DNA from: Microbacterium sp. MYb66
Lineage (GTDB): Bacteria > Actinomycetota > Actinomycetes > Actinomycetales > Microbacteriaceae
Direction: 5' to 3'
Length of the DNA stretch: 64,000 bases
Assembly: GCF_002979435.1 (NCBI RefSeq)
Contig: NZ_PCOV01000001.1
Location: 310,001-374,000, forward strand
The notes under the pieces are model-generated. The model made no database searches. It was not told the origin of the DNA and saw nothing but the letters and a program-made list of their open reading frames with translations. The position numbers and the translations under genes were made by a program. This document shows positions 8,940-18,786 of the stretch, in pieces; position 1 is the stretch's first letter, and each line of letters starts with the position of its first letter.

Positions 8940-10358
8940 GTGCTTCTCCCTGCCGATTCGCTCGCTCCGGAATGGCTCGCCGTCCCCGACGACGCGAACG
9001 ATCTCGCCGACGGCGTGTGGCCGGCCTCTGCGGTGCGCGACGCCGACGGTGCGCTCGACATCGCCGGCGTCAGCGCCACGACGCTCGCGCGAACCTACGG
9101 CACGCCGCTGCTCGTGCTGGACGAGGAGGAGGTACGCGGCCGCGCCCGACAGTTCCGGATCGCCTTCGACCGGGCGGCGGCTGCCAACGGCACCACGGCT
9201 CAGGTCTACTACGCGGGCAAGGCGTTCCTGTGCACGACGGTGGCACGCTGGGTGGTCGACGAGGGGCTGCGCGTGGACGTCTGCACCGGGGGAGAGCTCG
9301 CTGTCGCCCTCGCCGCCGGAGTCGCGCCCGCATCTCTCGGATTCCACGGCAACAACAAGTCCGTCGCCGAGTTGGAGCGCGCGGTCGAGGTCGGTGTCGG
9401 CACGATCATCGTCGACAGCGCGATCGAGATCGAGCGCCTGGCGGCGATCACGGCCCGTACCGGGGCGACGCAGCGGGTGCTGGTGCGTGTGATCAGCGGC
9501 GTCCACGCCGAGACCCATGACTTCCTCGCCACCGCGCACGAAGACCAGAAGTTCGGATTCCCGTTCGCGGATGCCGAGAGGGCGGTCGCCCGCATCCGCG
9601 AGATCCCCGGCCTCGTGTTCGCCGGCCTGCATTGCCACATCGGCTCGCAGATCTTCGGCGTCGCCGGCTTCCGCGAGTCGGCGTCCCGCGTCCTCGACCT
9701 GCACGCGACCCTGCTCGAAAACGGACCGGTGCCGCAGCTCAACCTCGGCGGCGGCTTCGGCATCGCCTATACCCGCGTCGACGACCCGACTCCGATCGAT
9801 GAGCTCGCAGGAGCGATCGTCACCGCGGTGGCCGAGGGCTGTGCCGCCCGGGGCATACCGGTCCCCGCGCTCTCCTTCGAACCGGGACGAGCGATCGTCG
9901 GAACGGCCGGCGTCACGATCTACGAGGTCGGCACGACGAAGGACGTGACGATCGAGTCGGGTGCCGTGCGCCGGTACATCAGCGTCGACGGGGGGATGAG
10001 CGACAACGCGCGCCCCGCACTGTACGGCGCGCAGTACTCCGCCCGACTCGCGTCCCGCGTCGGGGCGGGCGATCCCCGCCTCAGCCGGGTCGTCGGCAAG
10101 CACTGCGAGTCCGGCGACATCGTCGTCGACCACGAGTATCTGCCGGAAGACCTCGTACCCGGAGATCTGCTGGCGGTGCCCGCCACCGGCGCGTACTGCG
10201 TCTCTCTGGCGAGCAACTACAACCATGTCCCGCGGCCACCCGTGGTCGCCGTCCGCGGCGGGCGCTCGACGATCATCGTCCGCGGCGAGACGCTCGACGA
10301 CGTGTTGGCCCGTGATGCGGGCATCGACGGGGCGGACGCCCCCGAGGGAGACCAATGA
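8940..10358 (+). CDS. lysA: Diaminopimelate decarboxylase
   Basis: PLP-dependent decarboxylation of meso-diaminopimelate to L-lysine, the last step of lysine synthesis. 472 aa from GTG 8940. The PLP lysine is Lys94 in YYAGKAFLC. HCHIGSQ, GGGFGIAY, EPGRAIVG (phosphate and substrate sites), CESGD (partner-subunit cysteine) and GAYCVSLASNYN follow in family order. Upstream GTG codons lie in other frames. It heads an aspartate-family operon with hom 21 bp downstream. Confidence 0.97.
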   Translation: MLLPADSLAPEWLAVPDDANDLADGVWPASAVRDADGALDIAGVSATTLARTYGTPLLVLDEEEVRGRARQFRIAFDRAAAANGTTAQVYYAGKAFLCTTVARWVVDEGLRVDVCTGGELAVALAAGVAPASLGFHGNNKSVAELERAVEVGVGTIIVDSAIEIERLAAITARTGATQRVLVRVISGVHAETHDFLATAHEDQKFGFPFADAERAVARIREIPGLVFAGLHCHIGSQIFGVAGFRESASRVLDLHATLLENGPVPQLNLGGGFGIAYTRVDDPTPIDELAGAIVTAVAEGCAARGIPVPALSFEPGRAIVGTAGVTIYEVGTTKDVTIESGAVRRYISVDGGMSDNARPALYGAQYSARLASRVGAGDPRLSRVVGKHCESGDIVVDHEYLPEDLVPGDLLAVPATGAYCVSLASNYNHVPRPPVVAVRGGRSTIIVRGETLDDVLARDAGIDGADAPEGDQ

Positions 10359-10379
10359 CCCACCCCCGAAGGAGCAACC

Positions 10380-11684
10380 ATGACTGACTACCGACGACTT
10401 CGCGTGGCGCTGCTGGGTGCCGGAGCGGTCGGCTCGCAGGTCGCGGCGCTCCTGTTGCGCCACGGCGACGAGCTGGCCGACCGTGCCGGCGCCGAACTGG
10501 AGCTCGCCGGCATCGCCGTGCGCAACCTCGATGCACCGCGTGACGTCGACCTGCCCAAGGAGCTCTTCACCACCGACGCCGAGTCGCTGATCCTGGGCGC
10601 CGACATCGTGATCGAGCTCATCGGCGGCATCGAGCCCGCTCGCACGAACATCCTGCAGGCGATCGGCTCCGGAGCTGACGTCGTCACGGCCAACAAGGCA
10701 CTTCTGGCGACCCATGGGCCCGAGCTGTTCGAGGCCGCGGACCGCGTGGGCGCGTCCGTGTACTACGAGGCCGCCGCCGCCGGCGCGATCCCGATCATCC
10801 GTCCGCTGCGCGACTCGCTCGCCGGCGACCGGGTGGTCCGCATCATGGGCATCGTCAACGGAACGACGAACTACATCCTCGACCGCATGGACACCGAGGG
10901 CGCCGACTTCGCCGATGTGCTGGCCGACGCACAGCGTCTCGGCTATGCCGAATCCGACCCGACCGCGGATGTCGAGGGCTATGACGCCGCACAGAAGGCG
11001 GCCATCCTCGCCAGCCTGGCGTTCCACACCGCGGTGCCGCTGGATGCCGTGTACCGCGAGGGCATCACCACGATCACGGCGTCGATGATCGAGGAGGCAC
11101 GCGCAGCGGGCTTCGTGATCAAGCTGCTCGCGGTATGCGAGCGCATCGAGGCAAACGGCGCCGAGTCGATCTCGGTGCGGGTCTATCCGGCGCTCGTGCC
11201 GACCTCGCACCCGCTGGCTTCCGTGCACGGCGCCAACAACGCGGTGTTCGTCGAGGCCGAGGCCGCCGGATCCCTGATGTTCTACGGTGCCGGCGCCGGC
11301 GGGGTGCAGACCGCATCCGCCGTGCTCGGCGATGTCGTCTCGGCGGCTCGCCGTCATATCGCCGGCGGTGTCGGCGTGGGCGAGTCCACGCGAGCGAACC
11401 TGCCGGTCGTGCCGATCGGACACGTCACCACGCGCTACCAGATCACGCTCGAGGTCGCTGACGCGCCCGGTGTGCTCGCCACGGTCGCAGGGATCCTCAG
11501 CGACGGGGGAGTCTCGGTCGCGACGGTCGTGCAGACCGTCGAGGGTGAGGACGAGCCGACCGCGCGGCTGATCATCGGCACCCACCGCGCGACCGAGCAG
11601 GCGCTCAGCGCGACCGTCGACGCCCTCGCCGACAGCTCCGTCGTCGCCCGTGTCGTCTCGGTCCTCCGGGTGGAAGGCGAGTGA
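10380..11684 (+). CDS. hom: Homoserine dehydrogenase
   Basis: NAD(P)H-dependent reduction of aspartate semialdehyde to homoserine, the branch point to threonine and methionine. 434 aa. A Rossmann motif LLGAGAVGSQV lies near the N-terminus, TANKALL near residue 100, and the catalytic region contains GIVNGTTNYIL and DPTADVEGYDAAQKA. A C-terminal ACT domain (about 350-430, ITLEVADAPGVLATVAGIL) is the usual site of threonine feedback control. The start ATG has a good AAGGAG. It overlaps thrB by 4 bp if thrB starts at GTG 11681. Confidence 0.97.
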   Translation: MTDYRRLRVALLGAGAVGSQVAALLLRHGDELADRAGAELELAGIAVRNLDAPRDVDLPKELFTTDAESLILGADIVIELIGGIEPARTNILQAIGSGADVVTANKALLATHGPELFEAADRVGASVYYEAAAAGAIPIIRPLRDSLAGDRVVRIMGIVNGTTNYILDRMDTEGADFADVLADAQRLGYAESDPTADVEGYDAAQKAAILASLAFHTAVPLDAVYREGITTITASMIEEARAAGFVIKLLAVCERIEANGAESISVRVYPALVPTSHPLASVHGANNAVFVEAEAAGSLMFYGAGAGGVQTASAVLGDVVSAARRHIAGGVGVGESTRANLPVVPIGHVTTRYQITLEVADAPGVLATVAGILSDGGVSVATVVQTVEGEDEPTARLIIGTHRATEQALSATVDALADSSVVARVVSVLRVEGE

Positions 11685-12649
11685 CGATGGCAGCAGTCGC
11701 CGCACCCTCCGAGGGTGCCGCCGTCGTGGGACGCACGGTCGAGGTGCGGGTTCCCGCGACGAGTGCCAACCTCGGTCCGGGGTTCGACACTCTGGGCCTC
11801 GCCCTCAGCATCTACGACACGCTGCAGGTGACCGCGCTGCCCGCAGGCGAGCTCGAGATCGAGGTGACCGGCTCCGGTGCCGCCGAGATCCCGCGCGATG
11901 CGTCGAACCTCATCGTCCGCACCATCGCATACGTGTTCGCCGACGCCGGACGCCCGGTCCCCGGTCTGCGGATCGTGGCCGAGAACGGAGTCCCGCACGG
12001 GCGCGGCCTCGGCTCGTCGGGCGCCGCCGTCGCTGCCGGTGTGCTCGCCGCGAAGGGACTGCTCGAGGGCGATGTGGAGATCGGCGACACCGACCTTCTC
12101 CGTCTCGCGACCGAACTCGAAGGACACCCCGACAACGTGGCTCCCGCGCTGTTCGGAGGCCTGACGATCGCCTGGATGTCGGAGCGCGGACCGCAGCACA
12201 AGAAGCTCCTCGTGCACCGCGGCGTCTCGCCGCTCGTGCTCGTGCCCGCCTACACGATGTCGACCTCGCAGGCGCGGTCGCTGCAGCCTCCGCAGGTGTC
12301 CACCGCGGATGCCGTGTTCAACGTCTCCCGATCCGCACTGCTGATCGCGGCGCTGATGCAGAGCCCCGAGCTCCTCCTCGATGCGACTGCCGATCGGCTC
12401 CACCAGGACTACCGCGCCGGGGCGATGCCGGAGACGCAGCGCCTCGTGCAGGCGTTGCGCGCCGCGGGCTTCGCAGCCGTCGTCTCCGGTGCCGGCCCCA
12501 GCGTGCTGGTGCTCGCCGACGGACCAGGCAGTCGTCAGGATGCGGTCGAACTGGCCGATCGAGTCACCGACACCCCGTGGGAGGCGCTCCTGCTCGCAGT
12601 CGACGTCCGTGGTGGTACAGTGGGGACTCGAGCGGAGGGCTCCACGTAA
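11681..12649 (+). CDS. thrB: Homoserine kinase
   Basis: GHMP-fold kinase making O-phosphohomoserine for threonine synthesis. 322 aa. The N-terminal SANLGPGFDTLGLAL motif and the ATP loop [16 protein letters not shown] are characteristic. The frame offers GTG 11681 (overlapping the hom stop as GTGA) or ATG 11687; the overlap favours coupling. Threonine synthase (thrC), usually between hom and thrB in actinobacteria, is not here and must lie elsewhere. The rho promoter is probably within the 3' end of this gene. Confidence 0.95.
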   Translation: MTMAAVAAPSEGAAVVGRTVEVRVPATSANLGPGFDTLGLALSIYDTLQVTALPAGELEIEVTGSGAAEIPRDASNLIVRTIAYVFADAGRPVPGLRIVAENGVPHGRGLGSSGAAVAAGVLAAKGLLEGDVEIGDTDLLRLATELEGHPDNVAPALFGGLTIAWMSERGPQHKKLLVHRGVSPLVLVPAYTMSTSQARSLQPPQVSTADAVFNVSRSALLIAALMQSPELLLDATADRLHQDYRAGAMPETQRLVQALRAAGFAAVVSGAGPSVLVLADGPGSRQDAVELADRVTDTPWEALLLAVDVRGGTVGTRAEGST

Positions 12650-12653
12650 CTAC

Positions 12654-12803
12654 GTGAATCTGGCCCCATTGCAACTCTTGCAAGACCCGCACGCAAATCC
12701 CTGTGGCACAAGTGCCGAGGCTGGCTGGCGCCGAGCGTCAGCCCGTGCGATCGCGCGCAGCACCCGTTGTGTGCGTTCAACGCTCATTCCCCATGACATA
12801 TAA
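12654..12803 (+). CDS. Possible rho leader ORF (49 codons)
   Basis: A 49-codon frame beginning GTG AAT CTG GCC and ending TAA at 12801-12803. The stop fuses with the rho ribosome-binding site (TAAGGGAG) 10 nt before the rho GTG start. It fills nearly the whole leader between thrB and rho. GGAGGG lies 14 nt before its start, so initiation would be weak. The GTG also lies in a small hairpin CACGT-AACT-ACGTG over the thrB stop. Leader ORFs before rho are known in enterobacteria; no similarity is claimed. It could be non-coding leader. Confidence 0.3.
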   Translation: MNLAPLQLLQDPHANPCGTSAEAGWRRASARAIARSTRCVRSTLIPHDI

Positions 12804-12813
12804 GGGAGTACTC

Positions 12814-14703
12814 GTGGAGAACCTCTCCGAGGCCCAGAACGACCAGACAGCTCCGGCCGCCGAAGCACCTGCGGCAGCCGCAGAGTCGACCGACACCGCA
12901 CCGGCGCGCAAGCGCGCACCGCGTCGCGCGAGCACCGCCACCGCGGCGGCGAAGGCTGAGAAGGCCGAGGCGGCGAAGGCCGCGAAGTCGGATGCTGCGC
13001 CGGAAGCGGGCGCGTCCGAGGCTGCATCCTCCGGTGCAGAAGCCACCGAGGCCGCGCCGAAGGCGAAGCGCCCGAGTCGCAGCCGTGCGAAGAAGGCGGA
13101 CGCCGAGGCTCCTGCTGCGGACACCGCCGCTGCAGAAACGCCGGCCGCCGCACCCACCGAGGCTCCTGCCGAGCCCGCACCCAAGACGACCGGGCGTGGA
13201 CGCCGTGGTGCGCAGAAGCCCGCTCCCGAGGCCGAGGCCTCTGCGACGGAGTCCGCTGCGGAATCCGCACCCGACGCCGCACCTGCAGAGCCGTCGCAGA
13301 ACAGCGACGCCTCGTCCGAGTCCGGCGAGGGCGACGAACAGGGTGGTCGCGGTCGCAACCGCAGCCGTAGCCGCAACCGCGGTCGTGGTCAGAACGGTGC
13401 GGCGCAGGAGCAGCAGCAGGCTCAGCCGGCCGCCGACGACGACCAGGCCGGCGGCAACAACCGCAACCGTCAGCGCAACAAGCGCCGCAACGGTGCGCCG
13501 ACCGATGAGTTCGACACCGAGATCGGCGAGGACGACGTCCTGATCCCGATCGCGGGCATCCTCGACGTCCTCGACAACTACGCTTTCGTGCGCACCACCG
13601 GCTACCTCGCCGGCCCCAGCGATGTGTACGTCTCGCTCGGACAGGTGAAGAAGTACAACCTCCGCAAGGGCGATGCGGTCGTCGGATCCATCAAGCAGCC
13701 CCGTGAGGGAGACCAGCAGGGGCGTCAGAAGTACAACGCCCTGGTCAAGGTCGACTCGATCAACGGCCTGTCCATCGAGGATGCGGCCACCCGTGTGGAG
13801 TTCGGCAAGCTTACCCCGCTGTACCCGCAGGAGCGCCTGCGCATGGAGACGGCCCCCGAGAAGCTGACCCAGCGCATCATCGACCTGGTCGCCCCGGTCG
13901 GCAAGGGCCAGCGCGGTCTCATCGTCGCGCCGCCGAAGGCCGGCAAGACCATCGTCCTGCAGCAGATCGCGAACGCGATCGCGCAGAACAATCCCGAGGT
14001 CCACCTCATGGTCGTGCTCGTCGACGAGCGCCCCGAAGAGGTCACCGACATGGAGCGCTCGGTCAAGGGCGAGGTCATCGCCTCGACGTTCGACCGTCCG
14101 GCCGAAGACCACACCACGGTCGCCGAACTCGCCATCGAGCGTGCGAAGCGTCTCGTCGAGCTCGGGCGCGACGTCGTCGTGCTGCTCGACTCCATCACCC
14201 GCCTCGGCCGCGCGTACAACCTCGCGGCTCCGGCATCCGGTCGTGTGCTCTCCGGTGGCGTCGACGCTTCGGCGCTGTACCCGCCGAAGCGCTTCTTCGG
14301 CGCCGCACGCAACATCGAGAACGGTGGATCGCTCACCATCCTCGCGACCGCTCTCGTCGAGACCGGCTCGAAGATGGACGAGGTCATCTTCGAGGAGTTC
14401 AAGGGCACCGGCAACAGCGAGCTGCGCCTGTCCCGCGCCCTCGCCGACAAGCGCATCTTCCCGGCCGTCGACGTGAACGCGTCCAGCACGCGCCGCGAGG
14501 AGATGCTGCTCTCGGCCGATGAGGTCAAGATCACCTGGAAGCTGCGTCGTGCTCTCGCGGGCCTCGACCAGCAGCAGGCGCTCGAGGTGGTCCTCGGCAA
14601 GCTCAAGGAGACCCACTCGAACGTCGAGTTCCTCGTGCAGATGCAGAAGTCGATCCCCACGCTCCCCTCGGGCGCGCACGGGCACGACAACAACATCCGC
14701 TGA
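12814..14703 (+). CDS. rho: Transcription termination factor Rho
   Basis: Hexameric RNA-dependent ATPase that terminates transcription; 629 aa. Residues 1 to about 225 are an Ala/Pro/Arg/Gly-rich, disordered extension typical of actinobacterial Rho, with Arg-Asn-rich stretches likely to contact RNA. The conserved core starts at DVLIPIAGILDVLDNYAFVR (primary RNA site), then the Walker A PPKAGKT (Lys378), Walker B VVVLLDSITR and the R-loop region follow. GTG 12814 is chosen because of TAAGGGAG 7 nt upstream; ATG 12793 is a possible alternative. It is preceded by a 164-nt leader and followed 11 bp later by prfA, with no rpmE between. Confidence 0.95.
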   Translation: MENLSEAQNDQTAPAAEAPAAAAESTDTAPARKRAPRRASTATAAAKAEKAEAAKAAKSDAAPEAGASEAASSGAEATEAAPKAKRPSRSRAKKADAEAPAADTAAAETPAAAPTEAPAEPAPKTTGRGRRGAQKPAPEAEASATESAAESAPDAAPAEPSQNSDASSESGEGDEQGGRGRNRSRSRNRGRGQNGAAQEQQQAQPAADDDQAGGNNRNRQRNKRRNGAPTDEFDTEIGEDDVLIPIAGILDVLDNYAFVRTTGYLAGPSDVYVSLGQVKKYNLRKGDAVVGSIKQPREGDQQGRQKYNALVKVDSINGLSIEDAATRVEFGKLTPLYPQERLRMETAPEKLTQRIIDLVAPVGKGQRGLIVAPPKAGKTIVLQQIANAIAQNNPEVHLMVVLVDERPEEVTDMERSVKGEVIASTFDRPAEDHTTVAELAIERAKRLVELGRDVVVLLDSITRLGRAYNLAAPASGRVLSGGVDASALYPPKRFFGAARNIENGGSLTILATALVETGSKMDEVIFEEFKGTGNSELRLSRALADKRIFPAVDVNASSTRREEMLLSADEVKITWKLRRALAGLDQQQALEVVLGKLKETHSNVEFLVQMQKSIPTLPSGAHGHDNNIR

Positions 14704-14714
14704 GCGGCTGAGCC

Positions 14715-15794
14715 GTGTTCGAGTCCGTCCAGACTCTGATCGACGAGCATCGCCGGGTGCAGGAGGAGCTCTCCGACCCGGCGGTGCACGCCGATGCCGC
14801 CCGCGCCAAGCGTGTCAATCGCCGCTACGCAGAGCTGTCGAGGATCGTCGCGGCGTACGAGGCGTGGGTCGCGGCGACCGACGACCTGGAGACCGCTCGC
14901 GAGTTCGCTCGGGAGGACGATTCGATCGCTGCGGAGATCCCGGCGATGGAGGAGGAGCTGCAGAGCGCCCAGGAGCGTCTGCGGCGCCTGCTGATCCCTC
15001 GCGACCCCGACGACGCTCGCGACGTGATCATGGAGATCAAGGCGGGGGAGGGCGGCGCCGAGTCCGCGCTGTTCGCCGCCGACCTGCTGCGCATGTACAT
15101 CCAGTACGCGGCGTCCAAGGGGTGGAAGACCGAGCTGCTGGAGCGCAACGAGTCCGACCTCGGCGGATACAAGGACGTGCAGGTCGCGATCAAGGGATCG
15201 TCGTCGGATCCGGCGCAGGGCGTCTGGGCGCACCTGAAGTACGAGGGCGGCGTCCATCGCGTGCAGCGCGTTCCTGCGACCGAGTCGCAGGGGCGCATCC
15301 ACACGTCGACCACCGGTGTGCTGGTGTTCCCCGAGGTCGATGAGCCCGAAGAGATCCAGATCGACCAGAACGATCTCAAGATCGATGTCTTCCGCTCCTC
15401 GGGACCCGGTGGGCAGTCGGTGAACACGACCGACTCCGCAGTGCGCATCACGCACGTGCCGACCGGCATCGTGGTCTCGATGCAGAACGAGAAGTCGCAG
15501 CTGCAGAACCGTGAAGCGGGCATGCGCGTGCTGCGCGCGCGACTGCTCGCGAGGCAGCAGGAGGAGCTCGACGCGGCGGCATCCGATGCCCGCAAGTCGC
15601 AGATCCGCGGCATGGACCGCTCCGAGCGCATCCGCACCTACAACTTCCCGGAGAACCGGATCGCGGACCACCGTACCGGGTTCAAGGCCTACAACCTCGA
15701 TCAGGTGATGGACGGAGCACTCGACCCGCTGATCGAGAGCGCCGTCACCGCCGATGAGGAAGCACGGCTTGCCGCCGTCGGCTCCGAATCCTGA
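14715..15794 (+). CDS. prfA: Peptide chain release factor 1
   Basis: Releases completed proteins at UAA and UAG codons. 359 aa, standard length. The GGQ motif ([18 protein letters not shown], Gly232-Gly-Gln234) acts in the peptidyl-transferase centre. The anticodon-like PxT region is in the HTSTTGV stretch. Starts at GTG 14715, 11 bp after rho. It usually lies just before prmC, which methylates the GGQ glutamine; here three genes intervene. Confidence 0.96.
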   Translation: MFESVQTLIDEHRRVQEELSDPAVHADAARAKRVNRRYAELSRIVAAYEAWVAATDDLETAREFAREDDSIAAEIPAMEEELQSAQERLRRLLIPRDPDDARDVIMEIKAGEGGAESALFAADLLRMYIQYAASKGWKTELLERNESDLGGYKDVQVAIKGSSSDPAQGVWAHLKYEGGVHRVQRVPATESQGRIHTSTTGVLVFPEVDEPEEIQIDQNDLKIDVFRSSGPGGQSVNTTDSAVRITHVPTGIVVSMQNEKSQLQNREAGMRVLRARLLARQQEELDAAASDARKSQIRGMDRSERIRTYNFPENRIADHRTGFKAYNLDQVMDGALDPLIESAVTADEEARLAAVGSES

Positions 15795-15825
15795 CGGGCG
15801 ACCACCGGGGCGCTAGGCTCGGGCC

Positions 15826-16233
15826 GTGATCACACTCCTGTTCCGCGGCCTCATGTACGTCGTGTCGGCCGGACTCGGCCTGATCGTCGCCGACCTCGCC
15901 CTCGACGGATTCCACATCGAGTGGGACAAATGGTGGGGCTTCGTCATCTGCATCCTGATCTTCGCGATCCTGCAGAGTGTGCTCGCGCCGTGGGTCGGGA
16001 AGATGGCTACGCGCTACGCGCCAGTGCTCATGGGCGGGATCGGGATCTTCTCGACGCTCATCTCCCTGATCATCGTCGTACTGCTGCCGGTCGGGGGTCT
16101 GCGCATCACCGATCTGACCGGATGGCTGCTCGGTTCGGTGATCGTGTGGCTCATCACCGCGCTCGGCAGCGTGCTGCTGCCTCTGATCTTCCTCCGCAAG
16201 AAGGCCGAGTCGGTCAAGGGCCGGCGACGCTAG
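15826..16233 (+). CDS. Phage-holin-4 family small membrane protein
   Basis: 135-aa protein of four predicted transmembrane helices (about 7-27, 38-58, 68-90, 96-120) ending in the basic tail RKKAESVKGRRR. It matches the general pattern of the phage holin family 4 proteins that are ubiquitous in actinobacterial chromosomes and not tied to prophages. The function is unknown. GTG 15826 follows a TAGGCT -10-like element at very short distance, suggesting a leaderless transcript. No phage genes are nearby. Confidence 0.7.
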   Translation: MITLLFRGLMYVVSAGLGLIVADLALDGFHIEWDKWWGFVICILIFAILQSVLAPWVGKMATRYAPVLMGGIGIFSTLISLIIVVLLPVGGLRITDLTGWLLGSVIVWLITALGSVLLPLIFLRKKAESVKGRRR

Positions 16234-16255
16234 CGCGCGGCGGCCTCCGCCTGCG

Positions 16256-16828
16256 TCAGATCGCGTAGTAGTCCGGCGCGGTGAGCAGGGCCCTGGTGTC
16301 CTCGCCGACGGTGCGTTGGCGGGGCTTCGCGGGAACACCGACCAGGATGCTGTCGGCCGGGGCATCCCTGGTCACCACCGCGTTCGCGCCGACCACGGAT
16401 CCGGCGCCGATCGTCACGGGACCCAGGATCTTCGCGCCCGCGCCGACCGCGACGCCGTCACCGAGCGTGGGATGGCGTTTGCCGGAGGTCCGCGTGCGTC
16501 CGCCGAGAGTGACACCGTGGTAGAGCATCACGTCGTCACCCACCACGCTGGTCTCGCCGATGACGACGCCCATGCCGTGGTCGATGAAGAAGCGGCGTCC
16601 GATCCTCGCACCCGGATGGATCTCGACGCCCGTGAGCAAGCGCGAGAGCTGTGACCCGGCTCTCGCGAGAAGGCGCAGCCGTCGCCGCCACAGAGCGTGC
16701 GAGACGCGGTGCGCCCAGATCGCGTGCAATCCCGGGTACAGCAGAGCGACCTCGACGGCGCTGCGCGCAGCCGGATCCCGGAGACGAGCTGCCGCGATGT
16801 CCTCGCGCATTCGTCCGATCATGCCCAT
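16256..16828 (-). CDS. cysE: Serine O-acetyltransferase
   Basis: Transfers acetyl from acetyl-CoA to L-serine, giving O-acetylserine for cysteine synthesis. 190 aa, the short EpsC/CysE form. The C-terminal half is a left-handed beta helix with hexapeptide repeats ([20 protein letters not shown], then [20 protein letters not shown]). The catalytic His is in the [10 protein letters not shown] stretch. It starts 8 bp after cysK on the same strand, so both enzymes of the pathway are co-transcribed and may form the cysteine synthase complex. Confidence 0.95.
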   Translation of the reverse strand: MGMIGRMREDIAAARLRDPAARSAVEVALLYPGLHAIWAHRVSHALWRRRLRLLARAGSQLSRLLTGVEIHPGARIGRRFFIDHGMGVVIGETSVVGDDVMLYHGVTLGGRTRTSGKRHPTLGDGVAVGAGAKILGPVTIGAGSVVGANAVVTRDAPADSILVGVPAKPRQRTVGEDTRALLTAPDYYAI

Positions 16829-16836
16829 CGACGGCC

Positions 16837-17775
16837 TCAGTCTTCGCGCAGGTCCTCGAACAGCGCGGTGGAGAGGTAGCGCTCACCGGTGTCGGGGATG
16901 ACGACGACGATCGTCTTGCCGGCGTTCTCCGGTCGCGCCGCGACCTTCAGCGCCGCGGCGACGGCCGCGCCGGACGACATGCCCACGAGCAGACCCTCTT
17001 TCGAGGCGAGCTCGCGGGCGACCCGCAGCGACTCGTCGAACTCCGCGGTCATGATCTCATCGAGCACATCGCGGTCGAGCACGTCGGGGACGAAGTTCGG
17101 TCCGATGCCCTGGATCTTGTGCGGGCCGGGGTGGCCCTCGCTGAGCACGGGGGAGTCCTTGGGCTCGACGGCGATGACCTGGATGCCGGGCTTCACCGCC
17201 TTCAGAGCCTGGCCGGTTCCCGTCACGGTGCCGCCCGTGCCGACACCGGCGACGAGGATGTCGACGGCGCCGTCGGTGTCGCGGAGGATCTCCTGCGCCG
17301 TGGTCTCTCGGTGGATCTGCGGGTTGGCGGCGTTCTCGAACTGGCGGATCCAGATCGCCCCGGGCGTCTCGGCGACGATGCGCTTGGTCTCCTCGATCGC
17401 GCCGCTCATACCCTTGGTGGGGTCGGTGAGCACGATCTCCGCGCCGAACGCCTTCAGCAGGACTCGGCGCTCCTTGGACATGGAGGCCGGCATCGTCAGG
17501 ATGACCCGGTAGCCGCGTGCGGCACCGACCATCGCGAGGGCGATGCCGGTGTTGCCGCTGGTCGACTCCACGATCGTGCCACCCGGGGTGAGCTCACCGG
17601 ATGCCTCCGCCGCGTTGATCATGGCGATGCCGATGCGGTCCTTCACGCTGGAAGCCGGGTTGTAGTACTCGAGCTTGGCGAGGACCGTGGCTCCGAGGCC
17701 CTCGGTCACCCGGTTCAGGCGGACGAGCGGCGTGTTGCCGAAAGCGGTCGTGATGTCGGAGTGGATACCGGGCAT
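16837..17775 (-). CDS. cysK: Cysteine synthase A (O-acetylserine sulfhydrylase)
   Basis: PLP enzyme making L-cysteine from O-acetylserine and sulfide. 312 aa. The PLP lysine is Lys45 in [11 protein letters not shown], the substrate loop is [11 protein letters not shown] and the phosphate-binding glycines are [12 protein letters not shown]. First gene of the cysK-cysE operon, with GAAGGAAGG before the ATG at 17775. It diverges from prmC over 98 bp, where no distinct operator is seen. Confidence 0.96.
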   Translation of the reverse strand: MPGIHSDITTAFGNTPLVRLNRVTEGLGATVLAKLEYYNPASSVKDRIGIAMINAAEASGELTPGGTIVESTSGNTGIALAMVGAARGYRVILTMPASMSKERRVLLKAFGAEIVLTDPTKGMSGAIEETKRIVAETPGAIWIRQFENAANPQIHRETTAQEILRDTDGAVDILVAGVGTGGTVTGTGQALKAVKPGIQVIAVEPKDSPVLSEGHPGPHKIQGIGPNFVPDVLDRDVLDEIMTAEFDESLRVARELASKEGLLVGMSSGAAVAAALKVAARPENAGKTIVVVIPDTGERYLSTALFEDLRED

Positions 17776-17873
17776 GAGAAGCCTTCCTTCGGGGGTCGCT
17801 GCCGGACAAGCCTAGGGGAGCAGGCCTATGGATTCGTCTTTGTGACAGCCGCTTGCACTCTACGCTGGAACCC

Positions 17874-18734
17874 ATGTCCGACTCCTCGCTCGCTGCGGTC
17901 GTCCGCGCCGCGGCACAGCGCCTGGCCGATGCCGGCGTCCCCGATCCGCTCGTCGATGCCGAGCTGCTCGCCGGTCACGTCGGGGGTCGGCGCCGGGGCG
18001 AGGTGCAGGCCGCTATCGTGCGCGGCGACACGATCGACGATGGTTCGGCGGCCGCACTGGACGCTCTGGTGACCCGCCGTGCGACACGGGAGCCGCTGCA
18101 GCACATCACCGGCACCGCCCCTTTCCGCCACCTCGAGCTGGCCGTCGGTCCCGGGGTGTTCGTGCCGCGCCCGGAGACGGAGACGGTCGTGCAGTACGCG
18201 ATCGACGAACTGCTGAACTCCGCCGACCCCGCACCGATCGGCATCGACCTCGGGACCGGGAGCGGCGCGATCGCCCTGGCCATGGCCACGGAGGTACCGC
18301 ATGCCCGTATCTTCGCCGCGGAGCTCTCGGAGGACGCCCATGCCTGGGCGAGCAGGAACGTCGCGGGGGTGGACAACCTCACACTCGTTCTCTCAGACCT
18401 GGGAGACGCGTTCCCCGAACTCGACGGCACGGCATCCGTGGTCATCTCGAATCCGCCCTACGTCCCGGACGCAGCCGTTCCGCGGGATACGGAGGTACGG
18501 CTGTTCGACCCCGCCATGGCGCTGTACGGGGGAGAGGACGGGCTCGACATCGTGCGTGTGCTCAGCGCACGGGCGCTGCAGTTGCTGCGCCAGGGAGGTC
18601 TCCTCGTCATCGAGCACGGCGAGCTGCAGGGCGAGTCGATCAGGGAGATCCTCACCGCTGACGGCTGGCGCGCGGCGGCGACGCATCGCGACCTGACCCT
18701 GCGGGACCGCACGACCACCGCGCTCCGGCCCTGA
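17874..18734 (+). CDS. prmC: Peptide chain release factor N5-glutamine methyltransferase
   Basis: Methylates the glutamine of the GGQ motif in release factors using S-adenosylmethionine. 286 aa from ATG 17874 (a frame seven codons longer has no ribosome-binding site). An N-terminal helical domain is followed by a Rossmann methyltransferase with DLGTGSGAIALAMA and the catalytic NPPYVP (193-198). A TACGCT element sits just upstream, suggesting a leaderless mRNA. It opens the prmC-tsaC-wecA-atp stretch. Confidence 0.95.
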   Translation: MSDSSLAAVVRAAAQRLADAGVPDPLVDAELLAGHVGGRRRGEVQAAIVRGDTIDDGSAAALDALVTRRATREPLQHITGTAPFRHLELAVGPGVFVPRPETETVVQYAIDELLNSADPAPIGIDLGTGSGAIALAMATEVPHARIFAAELSEDAHAWASRNVAGVDNLTLVLSDLGDAFPELDGTASVVISNPPYVPDAAVPRDTEVRLFDPAMALYGGEDGLDIVRVLSARALQLLRQGGLLVIEHGELQGESIREILTADGWRAAATHRDLTLRDRTTTALRP

Positions 18735-18786
18735 TCAGCGACCTCCGAGCATGCGCGGCATCCGGGCCGCATAGAATCGAACCGTC

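Noticed and set aside
12703..12813. N-terminal extension of Rho from GTG 12703
   Set aside because: It lacks a ribosome-binding site and adds non-conserved residues; GTG 12814 has TAAGGGAG in the right place.
12784..15671. Long minus-strand frames across rho and prfA
   Set aside because: Low-complexity shadows of clearly conserved plus-strand genes.
15826..16233. Prophage remnant suggested by the holin-like gene
   Set aside because: This small membrane family is widespread on actinobacterial chromosomes and no other phage genes are nearby.
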